A DNA stretch of 64,000 nt from Shewanella fodinae (GTDB taxonomy: Bacteria; Pseudomonadota; Gammaproteobacteria; Enterobacterales; Shewanellaceae), in assembly GCF_014651955.1 (NCBI RefSeq), contig NZ_BMXW01000020.1, forward strand, positions 1 to 64,000, written 5' to 3'. Made by a program: the position numbers and the translations under genes. How positions within the stretch are numbered: the first letter of the stretch is position 1; each line of letters starts with the position of its first letter. The notes beneath the pieces were generated by a model. That model did no database searches. It saw only the letters and a program-made list of their open reading frames with translations, and had not been told where the DNA came from. This document shows positions 30,746 through 39,101 of the stretch, piece after piece.

Positions 30746-31981
30746 ATGAGCGTCAATCAAACGATTACCCTGGAAAACTATTCCGGTCAGCAACAACGCG
30801 TCATGTCAGTCAGTCGCATCAGAGTGCTGACTCTCATCGGTACTATCATTGCCCAGTTTGCCTTGGGTTCGGTATATACCTGGAGTCTGTTTAATGCGGG
30901 ATTGGCCGAAAAGCTTAACGTCCCGGTGGACAACGTGGCTTTTTCCTTCGGTATTCTCGGTTTGTCGCTGGCGCTGGCATCGTCTATTTCCGGCAAGATG
31001 CAGGAGCGTTTTGGGGTGACAAAAGTCACTATTGCTGCTGGCTTAATGATGGGGGCCGGGTTGCTGCTTACGGCCCATGCCAGCAGTGTTGCCATGCTGT
31101 ATCTTTGCGCGGGTTTGCTGTTGGGATTTGCTGACGGTACTGGATACTTACTGACGCTCTCAAACTGCGTGCGCTGGTTTCCAGAGCGCAAAGGTGCTAT
31201 TTCAGCCTTGTCCATCGGTGCTTACGGTTTAGGGAGCCTCGGCTTCAAGTACATCAATTTAGCGTTGTTGGAACATGTGGGACTGAATAACACCTTCCTG
31301 TATTGGGGGGCGATAGCTACAGTCATGGTGGTTATCGGTGGTCTGTTGATGAGCGATGCACCAAAACAGGCCGCGGGCGGTCAGCGACAAACCAATGATT
31401 TCACCTTAGCAGAAGCGATGATGCGGCCACAGTTCTGGATGCTGGCGTTGATTTTCTTGACGGTATGTATGAGTGGTTTATATGTGATTGGCGTAGCCAA
31501 AGATATTGGTGAACAGTATGCCGGGCTGAGTTTCTCTATTGCTGCCAACGCTGTGGCAGTGATTGCCATGGCGAACCTTGGCGGGCGCTTGGTATTGGGA
31601 GTGCTATCCGACAAGATGCCGCGTATGCGGGTAATATCACTGGCACTGTCATCAAGTCTGCTGGGGATGACGATTCTGTTATTTGGTCACATGACAATAA
31701 TGAACTTCTATTTGGCCCTAGGATGTATCGCTTTTAGTTTCGGCGGCACCATCACTGTGTACCCGTCGCTGGTCAGTGATTTCTTCGGGTTGAATAATCT
31801 CACCAAGAATTACGGCGCAATTTATCTGGGCTTTGGTATAGGCAGTTTATGTGGCTCGATGGTGGCGGCGTTGTTAGGCGGTTTTAGCGCCACTTTCAGC
31901 GTGATTTTTGGGTTATTGGCGTTGTCGTTGTTGCTGTCATTGCTAGTTAAGGCACCTAACCGCGTGCCCTCGTTAGTGTAA
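30746..31981 (+). CDS. yhjX: YhjX-like MFS transporter (oxalate/formate antiporter family)
   Basis: 411 residues, 12 transmembrane helices. FALGSVYTWSLFN, LTLSNCVRWFPERKG, SGLYVIGVAKDI and VYPSLVSDFFGLNNL are nearly identical to E. coli YhjX, which is induced by pyruvate through YpdAB. The transporter is thought to handle pyruvate or a related acid. Terminator shared with the convergent ypdB. Confidence 0.92.
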   Translation: MSVNQTITLENYSGQQQRVMSVSRIRVLTLIGTIIAQFALGSVYTWSLFNAGLAEKLNVPVDNVAFSFGILGLSLALASSISGKMQERFGVTKVTIAAGLMMGAGLLLTAHASSVAMLYLCAGLLLGFADGTGYLLTLSNCVRWFPERKGAISALSIGAYGLGSLGFKYINLALLEHVGLNNTFLYWGAIATVMVVIGGLLMSDAPKQAAGGQRQTNDFTLAEAMMRPQFWMLALIFLTVCMSGLYVIGVAKDIGEQYAGLSFSIAANAVAVIAMANLGGRLVLGVLSDKMPRMRVISLALSSSLLGMTILLFGHMTIMNFYLALGCIAFSFGGTITVYPSLVSDFFGLNNLTKNYGAIYLGFGIGSLCGSMVAALLGGFSATFSVIFGLLALSLLLSLLVKAPNRVPSLV

Positions 31982-32018
31982 CTGCGGTAGTTTAATTGCT
32001 TGATAGGCACCATTCTTG

Positions 32019-32046
32019 GCCCCATTTTATATGGGGCATTTTTTTA
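32019..32046 (+). terminator. Terminator after yhjX
   Basis: Seven-base-pair stem GCCCCAT/ATGGGGC with a five-base loop followed by a T-run, 37 bases past the yhjX stop. Confidence 0.88.
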
Positions 32047-32047
32047 C

Positions 32048-32782
32048 CTAAAGCCCCATCAGTTCGCGAAACTCGCGGATGTGGCTGCGACTGACCGGCA
32101 ACTGATGTTCACTCCCCTGGAGTTTCACCAGATAGGTGCTGTTATACCAAGGGGTGATTTCCTGCACTTTGGTCAGATTGATGCCGAATGAACGGTGGCA
32201 GCGGAAAAATTGCTCCGGCGGTAACTTCTCAAAGAATTCGCTGATGGTTATCGGTACCACAAAGTCGTCGTTGGCCGTGAACACTTTGGTCAACTTCTCG
32301 GCTGCTTCCACATATAAGATGCTACTGACGTCTGCGACACAGATACGCTCGCCTTTATAAAGGTTTACCGTACTGCTGCGTGATGGCGAGGCGGTCATCA
32401 ACGACGGTGGGGCGGTTGCCGCTTCAGCACTGGCCTCCAGTTTTTGTAGTACGCCTTGAATGCGGTTTTCGTTAAAAGGTTTAAGAATATAATCAAAGGC
32501 TTCTATCTCGAATGCTTCGGCGGCGAAATCCTTATGAGCGGTGGTAAATATGATGAAGGGCTTCTTGGCAAACTGGTGAATATTCCGTGCCAGTAACATG
32601 CCGTCAATTGAGGGCACATTGATATCTAAGAAGGCAACATCCACTTGCTGTTGTTGCAGATATTTAAAAGCATCCAATCCGTCTTCAAAGGTCGCTACCA
32701 CCTCTAGCTGACTATGTTTTTGGATGATGTACTGCAGTTCTTCCATCGCTAGCGGTTCGTCTTCCACAATAATCGCTTTCAT
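32048..32782 (-). CDS. ypdB: LytTR response regulator YpdB (PyrR)
   Basis: 244 residues from the ATG at 32782, exactly E. coli YpdB length. Receiver domain with IIVEDEPLA and phosphoacceptor Asp in AFLDINVPSIDG, then a LytTR DNA-binding domain with EQFFRCHRSFGINL and the C-terminal PVSRSHIREFRELM. Starts eight bases past the ypdA stop. Probable activator of the convergent yhjX. Confidence 0.92.
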   Translation of the reverse strand: MKAIIVEDEPLAMEELQYIIQKHSQLEVVATFEDGLDAFKYLQQQQVDVAFLDINVPSIDGMLLARNIHQFAKKPFIIFTTAHKDFAAEAFEIEAFDYILKPFNENRIQGVLQKLEASAEAATAPPSLMTASPSRSSTVNLYKGERICVADVSSILYVEAAEKLTKVFTANDDFVVPITISEFFEKLPPEQFFRCHRSFGINLTKVQEITPWYNSTYLVKLQGSEHQLPVSRSHIREFRELMGL

Positions 32783-32789
32783 ATTGGTT

Positions 32790-34442
32790 TCATTTTCGTT
32801 GAGCAATGCTAAAAGACACTTCGGTGCCGGGTTCGCAGCGGCGAATCGTCAATCCGTGACCGTACAGCAGTTTCACCCGTTCATGCACATTCATCAGTCC
32901 GATATGGTCACTCGGTACTTTTCCATGATACAGGCCCTCAATAATCGCTTCATCAATACCTTTGCCGGTATCGCGCACGGTGACCAGCAACTGATCTGTA
33001 TGCTGCTTTACCGCAATGGTAACTTCGCCATTACCGCGTACGGGCTGAATACCGTGCAAAATGGCGTTTTCTACCAAAGGTTGCAGTAACAGCCCCGGGA
33101 CTTTCTGGTGCACGTCGTCCACATCAAAAGTAACGGTTAGTTTCTTGCCAAAACGGGCTTTTTCGATGGCAACATAATCGCGTACCTGCTCCAGCTCTTC
33201 CTGAATATCGATCAGTTCCTCATTGCGCTTGAGGTTATAGCGCAGAAAATCTGCCAAATTGGAGATCAGTTGCCTCGCTTCTTCTGGGCGCAGGCGGATC
33301 AATGAGGAGATGGCGTTGAGGCTGTTAAACAGAAAGTGGGGATTAATCTTGTTTTGTAGCGCTGAAAACTCTGCCTTGGCCGCCATCTGTTTCAGTTGAT
33401 CACTGCGGGCGGCTTCAATTTGTGTGGAAATCACATGTGACAAGCCAATTGCCATCTCTTTCAGTGAGTCAGTGATGCGGCCTTCGTGACAATAGTAGAT
33501 TTTCAGCGTGCCGGTCACTTGGTTATTTTCGGTTAACGGCACAATCATCAGCGAGTGAAAATCGGCATAATCAATGCCGTTGTTAATAATCACTTTGCCT
33601 GAATCCAGCGCCTTGCGGGTAACACTGCTCATGCCGTGGTAATGCTGCCAATAATCGGCCTCGGCATGGCCCACATAGGCCAGCACATCGTCAGTATTGG
33701 TCATGGCCACCGCGTCAGCACTGATGTGTTCGCGGATAATGCTGCAAACCTGACGCAGGCCGCTGCGGTTATTCTCACGAAAATAGGGTAGGGTGCGATT
33801 AGCAATATCCAGCGCGAGTTTGGCATGTTGCCCGGCAATACGCTCTTTCTCATCATCCAGATTTTGCACTAACTGTACGATTAGTCCGATACAAATAGTG
33901 CCGCAGATCATCGGGAAAGCAATCACGCTGACAATATTCCAGCCTACTTGCGGTTGTGGTGCCAGTGTCACAATCAGCAGCATGGTTAAGCCTTCACACA
34001 ACATGCCGCCGATAATGCCCCACAGCCAGAGTTGTTCACGTTTACAGCGGAAATACATCCAAGTGGACAACAAGCCCGCTGTGATGCTGCTGATCAGGCA
34101 GGGAATCGAGGTCGGGCCGTCAATATCAATCAGATAACGGTGAATACCAGAGATAATTCCGGCCGGGATCCCTACCGCTGGCCCAAACAGCAAGCCACCC
34201 GACATGATCGCAATAATGCGCACGTTAACTAGCGAGCCTTCTACATGGATGCCAGTGTAGGTACTGAACACTGCAAAACAGACAAACAGCAGGGAGACCA
34301 ATATCAGTTCCCAAGGATGGCGATCTTTCTTCTGAAAAATCTGCTGAAAACGCTGACTTCTGGTGAGCAAAAACAGCGCCATCAGCATCAGCGCTGCCCG
34401 TTCCAGTACGGCCAGTAGCATCATCAACTGCTCGGAATACAC
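32790..34442 (-). CDS. ypdA: LytS-family pyruvate sensor kinase YpdA (PyrS)
   Basis: 550 residues from a GTG at 34442, which has a GGGAGGA ribosome site and aligns with the start of E. coli YpdA; an ATG four codons upstream is the alternative. Five or six transmembrane helices of the 5TM-LYT domain (EGSLVNVRIIAIMSGG), a GAF-like domain (about 210-340), then His_kinase with phosphoacceptor in NKINPHFLFNSLNAIS and an HATPase domain (RDTGKGID). In E. coli it senses extracellular pyruvate at a defined threshold. Confidence 0.92.
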   Translation of the reverse strand: MYSEQLMMLLAVLERAALMLMALFLLTRSQRFQQIFQKKDRHPWELILVSLLFVCFAVFSTYTGIHVEGSLVNVRIIAIMSGGLLFGPAVGIPAGIISGIHRYLIDIDGPTSIPCLISSITAGLLSTWMYFRCKREQLWLWGIIGGMLCEGLTMLLIVTLAPQPQVGWNIVSVIAFPMICGTICIGLIVQLVQNLDDEKERIAGQHAKLALDIANRTLPYFRENNRSGLRQVCSIIREHISADAVAMTNTDDVLAYVGHAEADYWQHYHGMSSVTRKALDSGKVIINNGIDYADFHSLMIVPLTENNQVTGTLKIYYCHEGRITDSLKEMAIGLSHVISTQIEAARSDQLKQMAAKAEFSALQNKINPHFLFNSLNAISSLIRLRPEEARQLISNLADFLRYNLKRNEELIDIQEELEQVRDYVAIEKARFGKKLTVTFDVDDVHQKVPGLLLQPLVENAILHGIQPVRGNGEVTIAVKQHTDQLLVTVRDTGKGIDEAIIEGLYHGKVPSDHIGLMNVHERVKLLYGHGLTIRRCEPGTEVSFSIAQRK

Positions 34443-34677
34443 CTTTCCTCCCATGCGCCGATACAGGCAATATCTGGCGGTAATGAGGGACTAGATTAGC
34501 ATGTGCCGACATACAAAAATATGGCAATAACCCGCTATTCCGCTTCAGTTGCGGACGGCGTTGCTGTAATGGCAGAAGAAGTGACTGATATCAGTATTTT
34601 TAAGGGTAATAACTGCTGAAATGCCTTGGACAGCTTGCTACCATAACAACTCCGGCCGCTAAGGATACTGACCACTG

Positions 34678-35322
34678 ATGGATGCATTATTTCTGCACTT
34701 TGCCACCGCATTTATGGCGTTTTTCGCCATCATGAATCCGATTGCCAATACCCCGGTTTTTCTCGGACTTACCGAAGGCATGAGCTCACAGCATCGGGTG
34801 GCTATCGCCCGGCGGGCGGTAATCCAAGCGTTTATCATCGTGCTGGCGTTTGCGGTGGCGGGTAAAATGATTTTCGGACTGTTTGGCCTGAATATGGATG
34901 CCTTTAGAATAACTGGTGGATGTTTGGTATTCCTTATAGGTATCAACATGTTACAGGGTAAACATTCGCGTATGCATCACCCCCATAGTTTGGATGATTC
35001 ACTTGCCAGTGACAGCAGCGATGATGATCCGGCAACCTTTCCGCTGGCAATGCCGATGTTGGCTGGCCCAGGCACTATTACTACGGCAATGAACCTGTCT
35101 GCAGACGGTGGCTTGATCAACATCAGTTTTATCATTCTCGCCTTTGCGTTGTTATGTGTGATCACTTATGTGGTATTTATTTTTGGCGAGCGTTTCATCC
35201 GTTATATCGGCCGTGCGGCTATGGGCGTAATTACCCGGCTAATGGGGTTGATTGTGGCGGTGATTGGTACCGGTATGGTGATTGAAGGCATTAAAAATGC
35301 CTTCGCGTTGGGGGGCAGTTAA
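34678..35322 (+). CDS. MarC-family inner-membrane protein
   Basis: 214 residues, six transmembrane helices, with the family motif FFAIMNPIANTPVFLGLTEG near the N-terminus and FPLAMPMLAGPGTITTAM after a Ser/Asp-rich cytoplasmic loop (about 100-118). MarC/YhgN proteins were once linked to antibiotic resistance, which was later refuted for MarC itself; function unknown. Convergent with the SDR gene, the two stop codons sharing four bases. Confidence 0.88.
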   Translation: MDALFLHFATAFMAFFAIMNPIANTPVFLGLTEGMSSQHRVAIARRAVIQAFIIVLAFAVAGKMIFGLFGLNMDAFRITGGCLVFLIGINMLQGKHSRMHHPHSLDDSLASDSSDDDPATFPLAMPMLAGPGTITTAMNLSADGGLINISFIILAFALLCVITYVVFIFGERFIRYIGRAAMGVITRLMGLIVAVIGTGMVIEGIKNAFALGGS

Positions 35323-36143
35323 TCTTTATTATTACGGCCGTGGAAGGTATCCATCGTGTGGTAAATTCCCAGCCACTCGCCCACCACTTTGTCAAACCAG
35401 CGTTGCGGCAGCAGCCCTTGCAATAGCGGCAGCAGATATAGCAGACGCGGCATTTTCAGGATGATCGCATCCTGTTTCACTGCGTTTACAATGCGCTTGG
35501 CAACCTTTTCTGGCTTAAGTATTGGCAATATCCGCGATTGCACGCCAGCAAACATCCCGGTGTTGATGTAATAAGGCATCACGGTGGTGACTTTCACCCC
35601 AGTACGTTGCTGCATCATTTCCAACCTGAGTGAATCCGACCAGCCCACAGCCGCCCATTTACTGGCGCAATAGACAGACATATTGGAATTAGCCACCAAA
35701 GCCGCAGCGGAAGCAATATTGACGATATGGCCTAGGCCATTGCCACGCATACTGGGGAGTAACGCCAGACATAGTTGCATCGGGGCAATGGCGTTGACGG
35801 CCATAGTACGGTCAATTTCTTCGGCCGAATGTTCGCTGAATTGCTTACCCACGATAATGCCAGCATTGTTCACCAGAATATCAACGTTAATGCCAGCGAC
35901 ATGCATCTGCTGCAGTGCTTCATGCATCTGTGATAGTTGACAGATATCCACCTGCCAGCCACAGATCCGTTCAAGACCAAAATGGTGTTGCAGTGAGCTG
36001 ACCGCTTGTTGCAGTAAGGCGGCATTAATATCCCACAGCACCACCTTGGCTGCGCCTTCTTTAGCAAAATGTTGTGCCATAAGCAGCCCAATCCCTGAGG
36101 CACCGCCGGTGATCAGTACTGTCCGTTGTCTGAGATCGGTCAT
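35319..36143 (-). CDS. Short-chain dehydrogenase/reductase
   Basis: 274 residues from the ATG at 36143 (GGAG six bases before; earlier ATGs at 36146 and 36155). Classical SDR: TGGASGIG cofactor loop, NNAGI, catalytic Ser in NIASAAAL and YCASK with the Tyr/Lys pair. An Asp following the second strand (LWDIN) favours NAD over NADP. The C-terminal basic/hydrophobic extension (LLYLLPLLQGLLPQRWFDK) resembles membrane-associated retinol-type SDRs. Substrate unknown. Confidence 0.85.
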   Translation of the reverse strand: MTDLRQRTVLITGGASGIGLLMAQHFAKEGAAKVVLWDINAALLQQAVSSLQHHFGLERICGWQVDICQLSQMHEALQQMHVAGINVDILVNNAGIIVGKQFSEHSAEEIDRTMAVNAIAPMQLCLALLPSMRGNGLGHIVNIASAAALVANSNMSVYCASKWAAVGWSDSLRLEMMQQRTGVKVTTVMPYYINTGMFAGVQSRILPILKPEKVAKRIVNAVKQDAIILKMPRLLYLLPLLQGLLPQRWFDKVVGEWLGIYHTMDTFHGRNNKD

Positions 36144-36289
36144 CATCTTCTCCATTCCATTTGAGCTGTGATTGATGCTATCTGATACAACAGTTTAACG
36201 CTAATAGATCGCGTCTTTGGCAAGTTGTATTGCCATACTATTTTCAGGGGTATGCAGCATGAAATTCAGCTGTGGTTAATTAATTGGAG

Positions 36290-36305
36290 TATGATGTGTG
36301 TCACA
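36290..36305. promoter_or_regulatory. Candidate CRP-cAMP site before gldA
   Basis: TATGA-TGTGTG-TCACA matches TGTGA-N6-TCACA at nine of ten positions, 35 bases upstream of the gldA start. Confidence 0.45.
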
Positions 36306-36340
36306 GAATTAAGGGACGCAACATGAAACTCGGAGGAGTT

Positions 36341-37450
36341 ATGACTATCACACCACGCACTGTAACCTCACCTAAAAAATTCATCATCGGCAAAGGCTTG
36401 CTGGGTCAAATGCATGACTATGTTAAGGATTTTGGTGATAACGCTTTCATTATCAGCGATGAATTTATTCTGAATCGGGTCAAGGATGAAGCCGTTAGTA
36501 GCTTGACTGATGCAGGCATTAAAGCCGCTGTCGAAAAATTTAATTACGAATGTAGTGAGACAGAGATCAAGCGTCTCGGGGCTTTGGCCGAACAGCAACG
36601 CGCTAACGTGATTGTGGGCGTGGGTGGCGGTAAAACCCTCGACTCCGCTAAAGCGGTTGCTTACTACCATAAGTTACCAGTGGTACTTTACCCGACAATT
36701 GCGTCCACCGATGCGCCTTGTACCGCGCTGGCGGTTATCTACACTGAAACAGGCGAATTTGAACGTTACCTGTTCCTGCCACAGAATCCTGATGCGGTGA
36801 TTGCCGATACCTCCATTCTATGTGCGGCACCAGCGCGCTTCTTCGCCGCCGGTGTGGGCGATGCGTTGGCAACTTACTTTGAGGCGCGTACCTGTTATGC
36901 CGCTGATGGCGTGAATCTGGTACTGAAAAAGCCTTCACGTACTGGCTTGGGTTTGGCAAAACTGTGCTTTGAATTACTGAGTGAAAACGTCGAAGCCGCC
37001 ATGGATGCAGTCAAAAACAAAATTGTGACCTCAGCATTGGAGCAGACCATCGAAGCCACTATTTATCTGAGCGGTGTGGGTGCCGAAGCGGGTGGCTTGG
37101 CGTGTGCGCATGCGGTCAATAACGGCATGTCTGCAGTAGCTGATCTACATCGGGCGCAACACGGTGAAAAAGTGGTATTTGGGCTGTTGACCCAACTGGT
37201 GCTGGAAAATGCGCCTAAGTCTGAAATTGATGAAGTTATCCGTATCATCAAAGTTGTCGGCTTGCCGCTCACTCTGGCCGATATGGGACTGAAAACCTTT
37301 GTCGAAGCGGAGTGGCGCAATGTGGCCAAAATCGCCTGTGCGGAAGGTGACACCATGGGCAATATGACCATGGAACTGACCGAAGATGATGTCTATCAAG
37401 CGATGATTGCCGCCAACGCCATGGCCGAACGTTATAAAGCACAAGCGTAG
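36341..37450 (+). CDS. gldA: Glycerol dehydrogenase
   Basis: 369 residues from the ATG at 36341 with a GGAGGAG ribosome site; longer forms would include the CRP-like element. Iron/zinc alcohol dehydrogenase family: GVGGGKTLDSAKAVAY, PTIASTDAPC, and metal ligands Asp and two His in VGDALATYFEA, ACAHAVNNG and AQHGEKV. Oxidises glycerol to dihydroxyacetone with NAD; may act in reverse or on hydroxyacetone. Alone, without dihydroxyacetone kinase. Confidence 0.93.
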   Translation: MTITPRTVTSPKKFIIGKGLLGQMHDYVKDFGDNAFIISDEFILNRVKDEAVSSLTDAGIKAAVEKFNYECSETEIKRLGALAEQQRANVIVGVGGGKTLDSAKAVAYYHKLPVVLYPTIASTDAPCTALAVIYTETGEFERYLFLPQNPDAVIADTSILCAAPARFFAAGVGDALATYFEARTCYAADGVNLVLKKPSRTGLGLAKLCFELLSENVEAAMDAVKNKIVTSALEQTIEATIYLSGVGAEAGGLACAHAVNNGMSAVADLHRAQHGEKVVFGLLTQLVLENAPKSEIDEVIRIIKVVGLPLTLADMGLKTFVEAEWRNVAKIACAEGDTMGNMTMELTEDDVYQAMIAANAMAERYKAQA

Positions 37451-37470
37451 TTTTTACGCAGTGACCGCTT

Positions 37471-37503
37471 AAAAAATCCCCGTTTAATACGGGGATTTTT
37501 GTT
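37471..37503 (+). terminator. Terminator after gldA
   Basis: Stem AAAAATCCCCGT/ACGGGGATTTTT, with a T-run, 21 bases past the gldA stop. Confidence 0.88.
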
Positions 37504-37590
37504 GTTATACCTAACCGACAGTTTGGTGTAGCCAGCTAGCTGGCATAGGCATAGAGTTAAGCATACCTGCAATCAGAAAAGGACCTTGTT

Positions 37591-39021
37591 ATGGCAAATA
37601 ACACAGTTCAACACGGCACCATCGCGTACCGTAGTGAAGAGGACAGCATGGGTTCAATCCAGGTACCCGCAGACCGTTACTGGGGCGCACAGACGCAACG
37701 CAGTAGTGAAAATTTTCGCATCGGCGGCGCTCAACGCTTCAACTTTTCACCAACGTTTATCCGGGCTTATGCCATTCTGAAAAAAAGTGCGGCGCTTGCT
37801 AACTTGCAACTCGGGCTACTAGATCGTAGCGTGGCGCAGGCGATTGTGGCAGCTGCCGATGAAGTGATTGCTGGACAACTCCAAGACAATTTTCCGTTAG
37901 TTGTGTGGCAGACGGGCAGCGGCACTCAGACCAATATGAATCTCAACGAGGTGCTGGCGGGCCGTGCCAATGAACTACTGACGGGCAAACGCGGTGGTAA
38001 GACACCGGTGCATCCCAACGATCATGTCAATAAAGGCCAAAGCAGTAACGATACTTTCCCTACCGCGATGCATCTGGCCGCCAGTGATGCCCTAGTGCGG
38101 CAGTTGCTACCTGTGCTGGACAACATCATTGCTGCGTTGCAGCACAAGGCAGTAGAGTGGCAGGCGCTGATCAAAATTGGTCGAACACATCTGCAAGATG
38201 CGACACCTTTGACCTTAGGGCAGGAATTTAGCGCCTTTGCCACACAGTTTCAGTTTGTCAGAACCGGACTAAAACAATCACTTAACGGTGTATTGGCATT
38301 GCCTATCGGGGGCACAGCAGTCGGTACCGGTCTTAACAGCCACAAGGACTTTCCGGCATTAGTGGTGAAATATGCCTCCGATGAATTGGCACAACCATTC
38401 CGCGAAATGGATAACAAGTTTTTTGGGGTAGCCGCCCATGAGCCACTGGTGCAGCTATCAGGTGCCTTGAAAACCACCGCCGTTGCCGCGATGAAGTTGG
38501 CTAATGATATTCGGTTACTGGGCAGTGGCCCGCGCTGTGGCTTAAATGAGTTGTTGTTACCCGCCAACGAGCCTGGCTCCAGCATTATGCCGGGCAAAGT
38601 CAATCCAACGCAGTGTGAAGCGTTATCCATGGTGTGCTGCCAGGTCATTGGCAATGACGCGGCAGTGACTGCTGGCGGCATGCAGGGTCAGCTGCAACTC
38701 AATGTGTTTAAGCCCTTGATCATTCACAATGTCTTGCAAAGTGTTCAGTTACTTAGTGATGCACTCGCGAGTTTTAACGAACATTGTCTGCAGGGCTTGA
38801 TGGCCAATCATCAGCAATTAACACATAACCTTGAGCATAGCCTGATGCTGGTGACTGCCTTGAATCCGGTAATTGGCTACGATAAGGCCGCTCAGGTCGC
38901 GAAGAAGGCGCTGAAAGACAATATCAGTTTGCAACAGGCGGCAGAGCAATTAGGTTTTTTAAACAAAGAAGCGTTTAATCAGACGGTTAGACCAGAGCAG
39001 ATGTTAGCGCCTAATGACTGA
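37591..39021 (+). CDS. fumC: Class II fumarase
   Basis: 476 residues. Oxygen-stable fumarate hydratase of the TCA cycle: QTGSGTQTNMNLNEV, HPNDHVNKGQSSND with the catalytic region, GRTHLQDATPLTLGQE and the signature GSSIMPGKVNPTQCE are complete. AAGGAC ribosome site. It is monocistronic between gldA and the convergent receptor gene. Confidence 0.95.
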   Translation: MANNTVQHGTIAYRSEEDSMGSIQVPADRYWGAQTQRSSENFRIGGAQRFNFSPTFIRAYAILKKSAALANLQLGLLDRSVAQAIVAAADEVIAGQLQDNFPLVVWQTGSGTQTNMNLNEVLAGRANELLTGKRGGKTPVHPNDHVNKGQSSNDTFPTAMHLAASDALVRQLLPVLDNIIAALQHKAVEWQALIKIGRTHLQDATPLTLGQEFSAFATQFQFVRTGLKQSLNGVLALPIGGTAVGTGLNSHKDFPALVVKYASDELAQPFREMDNKFFGVAAHEPLVQLSGALKTTAVAAMKLANDIRLLGSGPRCGLNELLLPANEPGSSIMPGKVNPTQCEALSMVCCQVIGNDAAVTAGGMQGQLQLNVFKPLIIHNVLQSVQLLSDALASFNEHCLQGLMANHQQLTHNLEHSLMLVTALNPVIGYDKAAQVAKKALKDNISLQQAAEQLGFLNKEAFNQTVRPEQMLAPND

Positions 39022-39027
39022 TTTATC

Positions 39028-39054
39028 GCAAAAAAAGCCCCTTTGCAGGGGCTT
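39028..39054 (-). terminator. Terminator of the TonB-dependent receptor gene (minus strand)
   Basis: AAGCCCC/GGGGCTT stem with a six-base loop. The minus strand has seven to eight T residues after the stem, the plus strand few, so it mainly ends the receptor transcript. Confidence 0.8.
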
Positions 39055-39101
39055 GGCTTACAGGGAGGGTAAGGGAGTAACCCTGTAAAACTCGGAATCG
39101 A

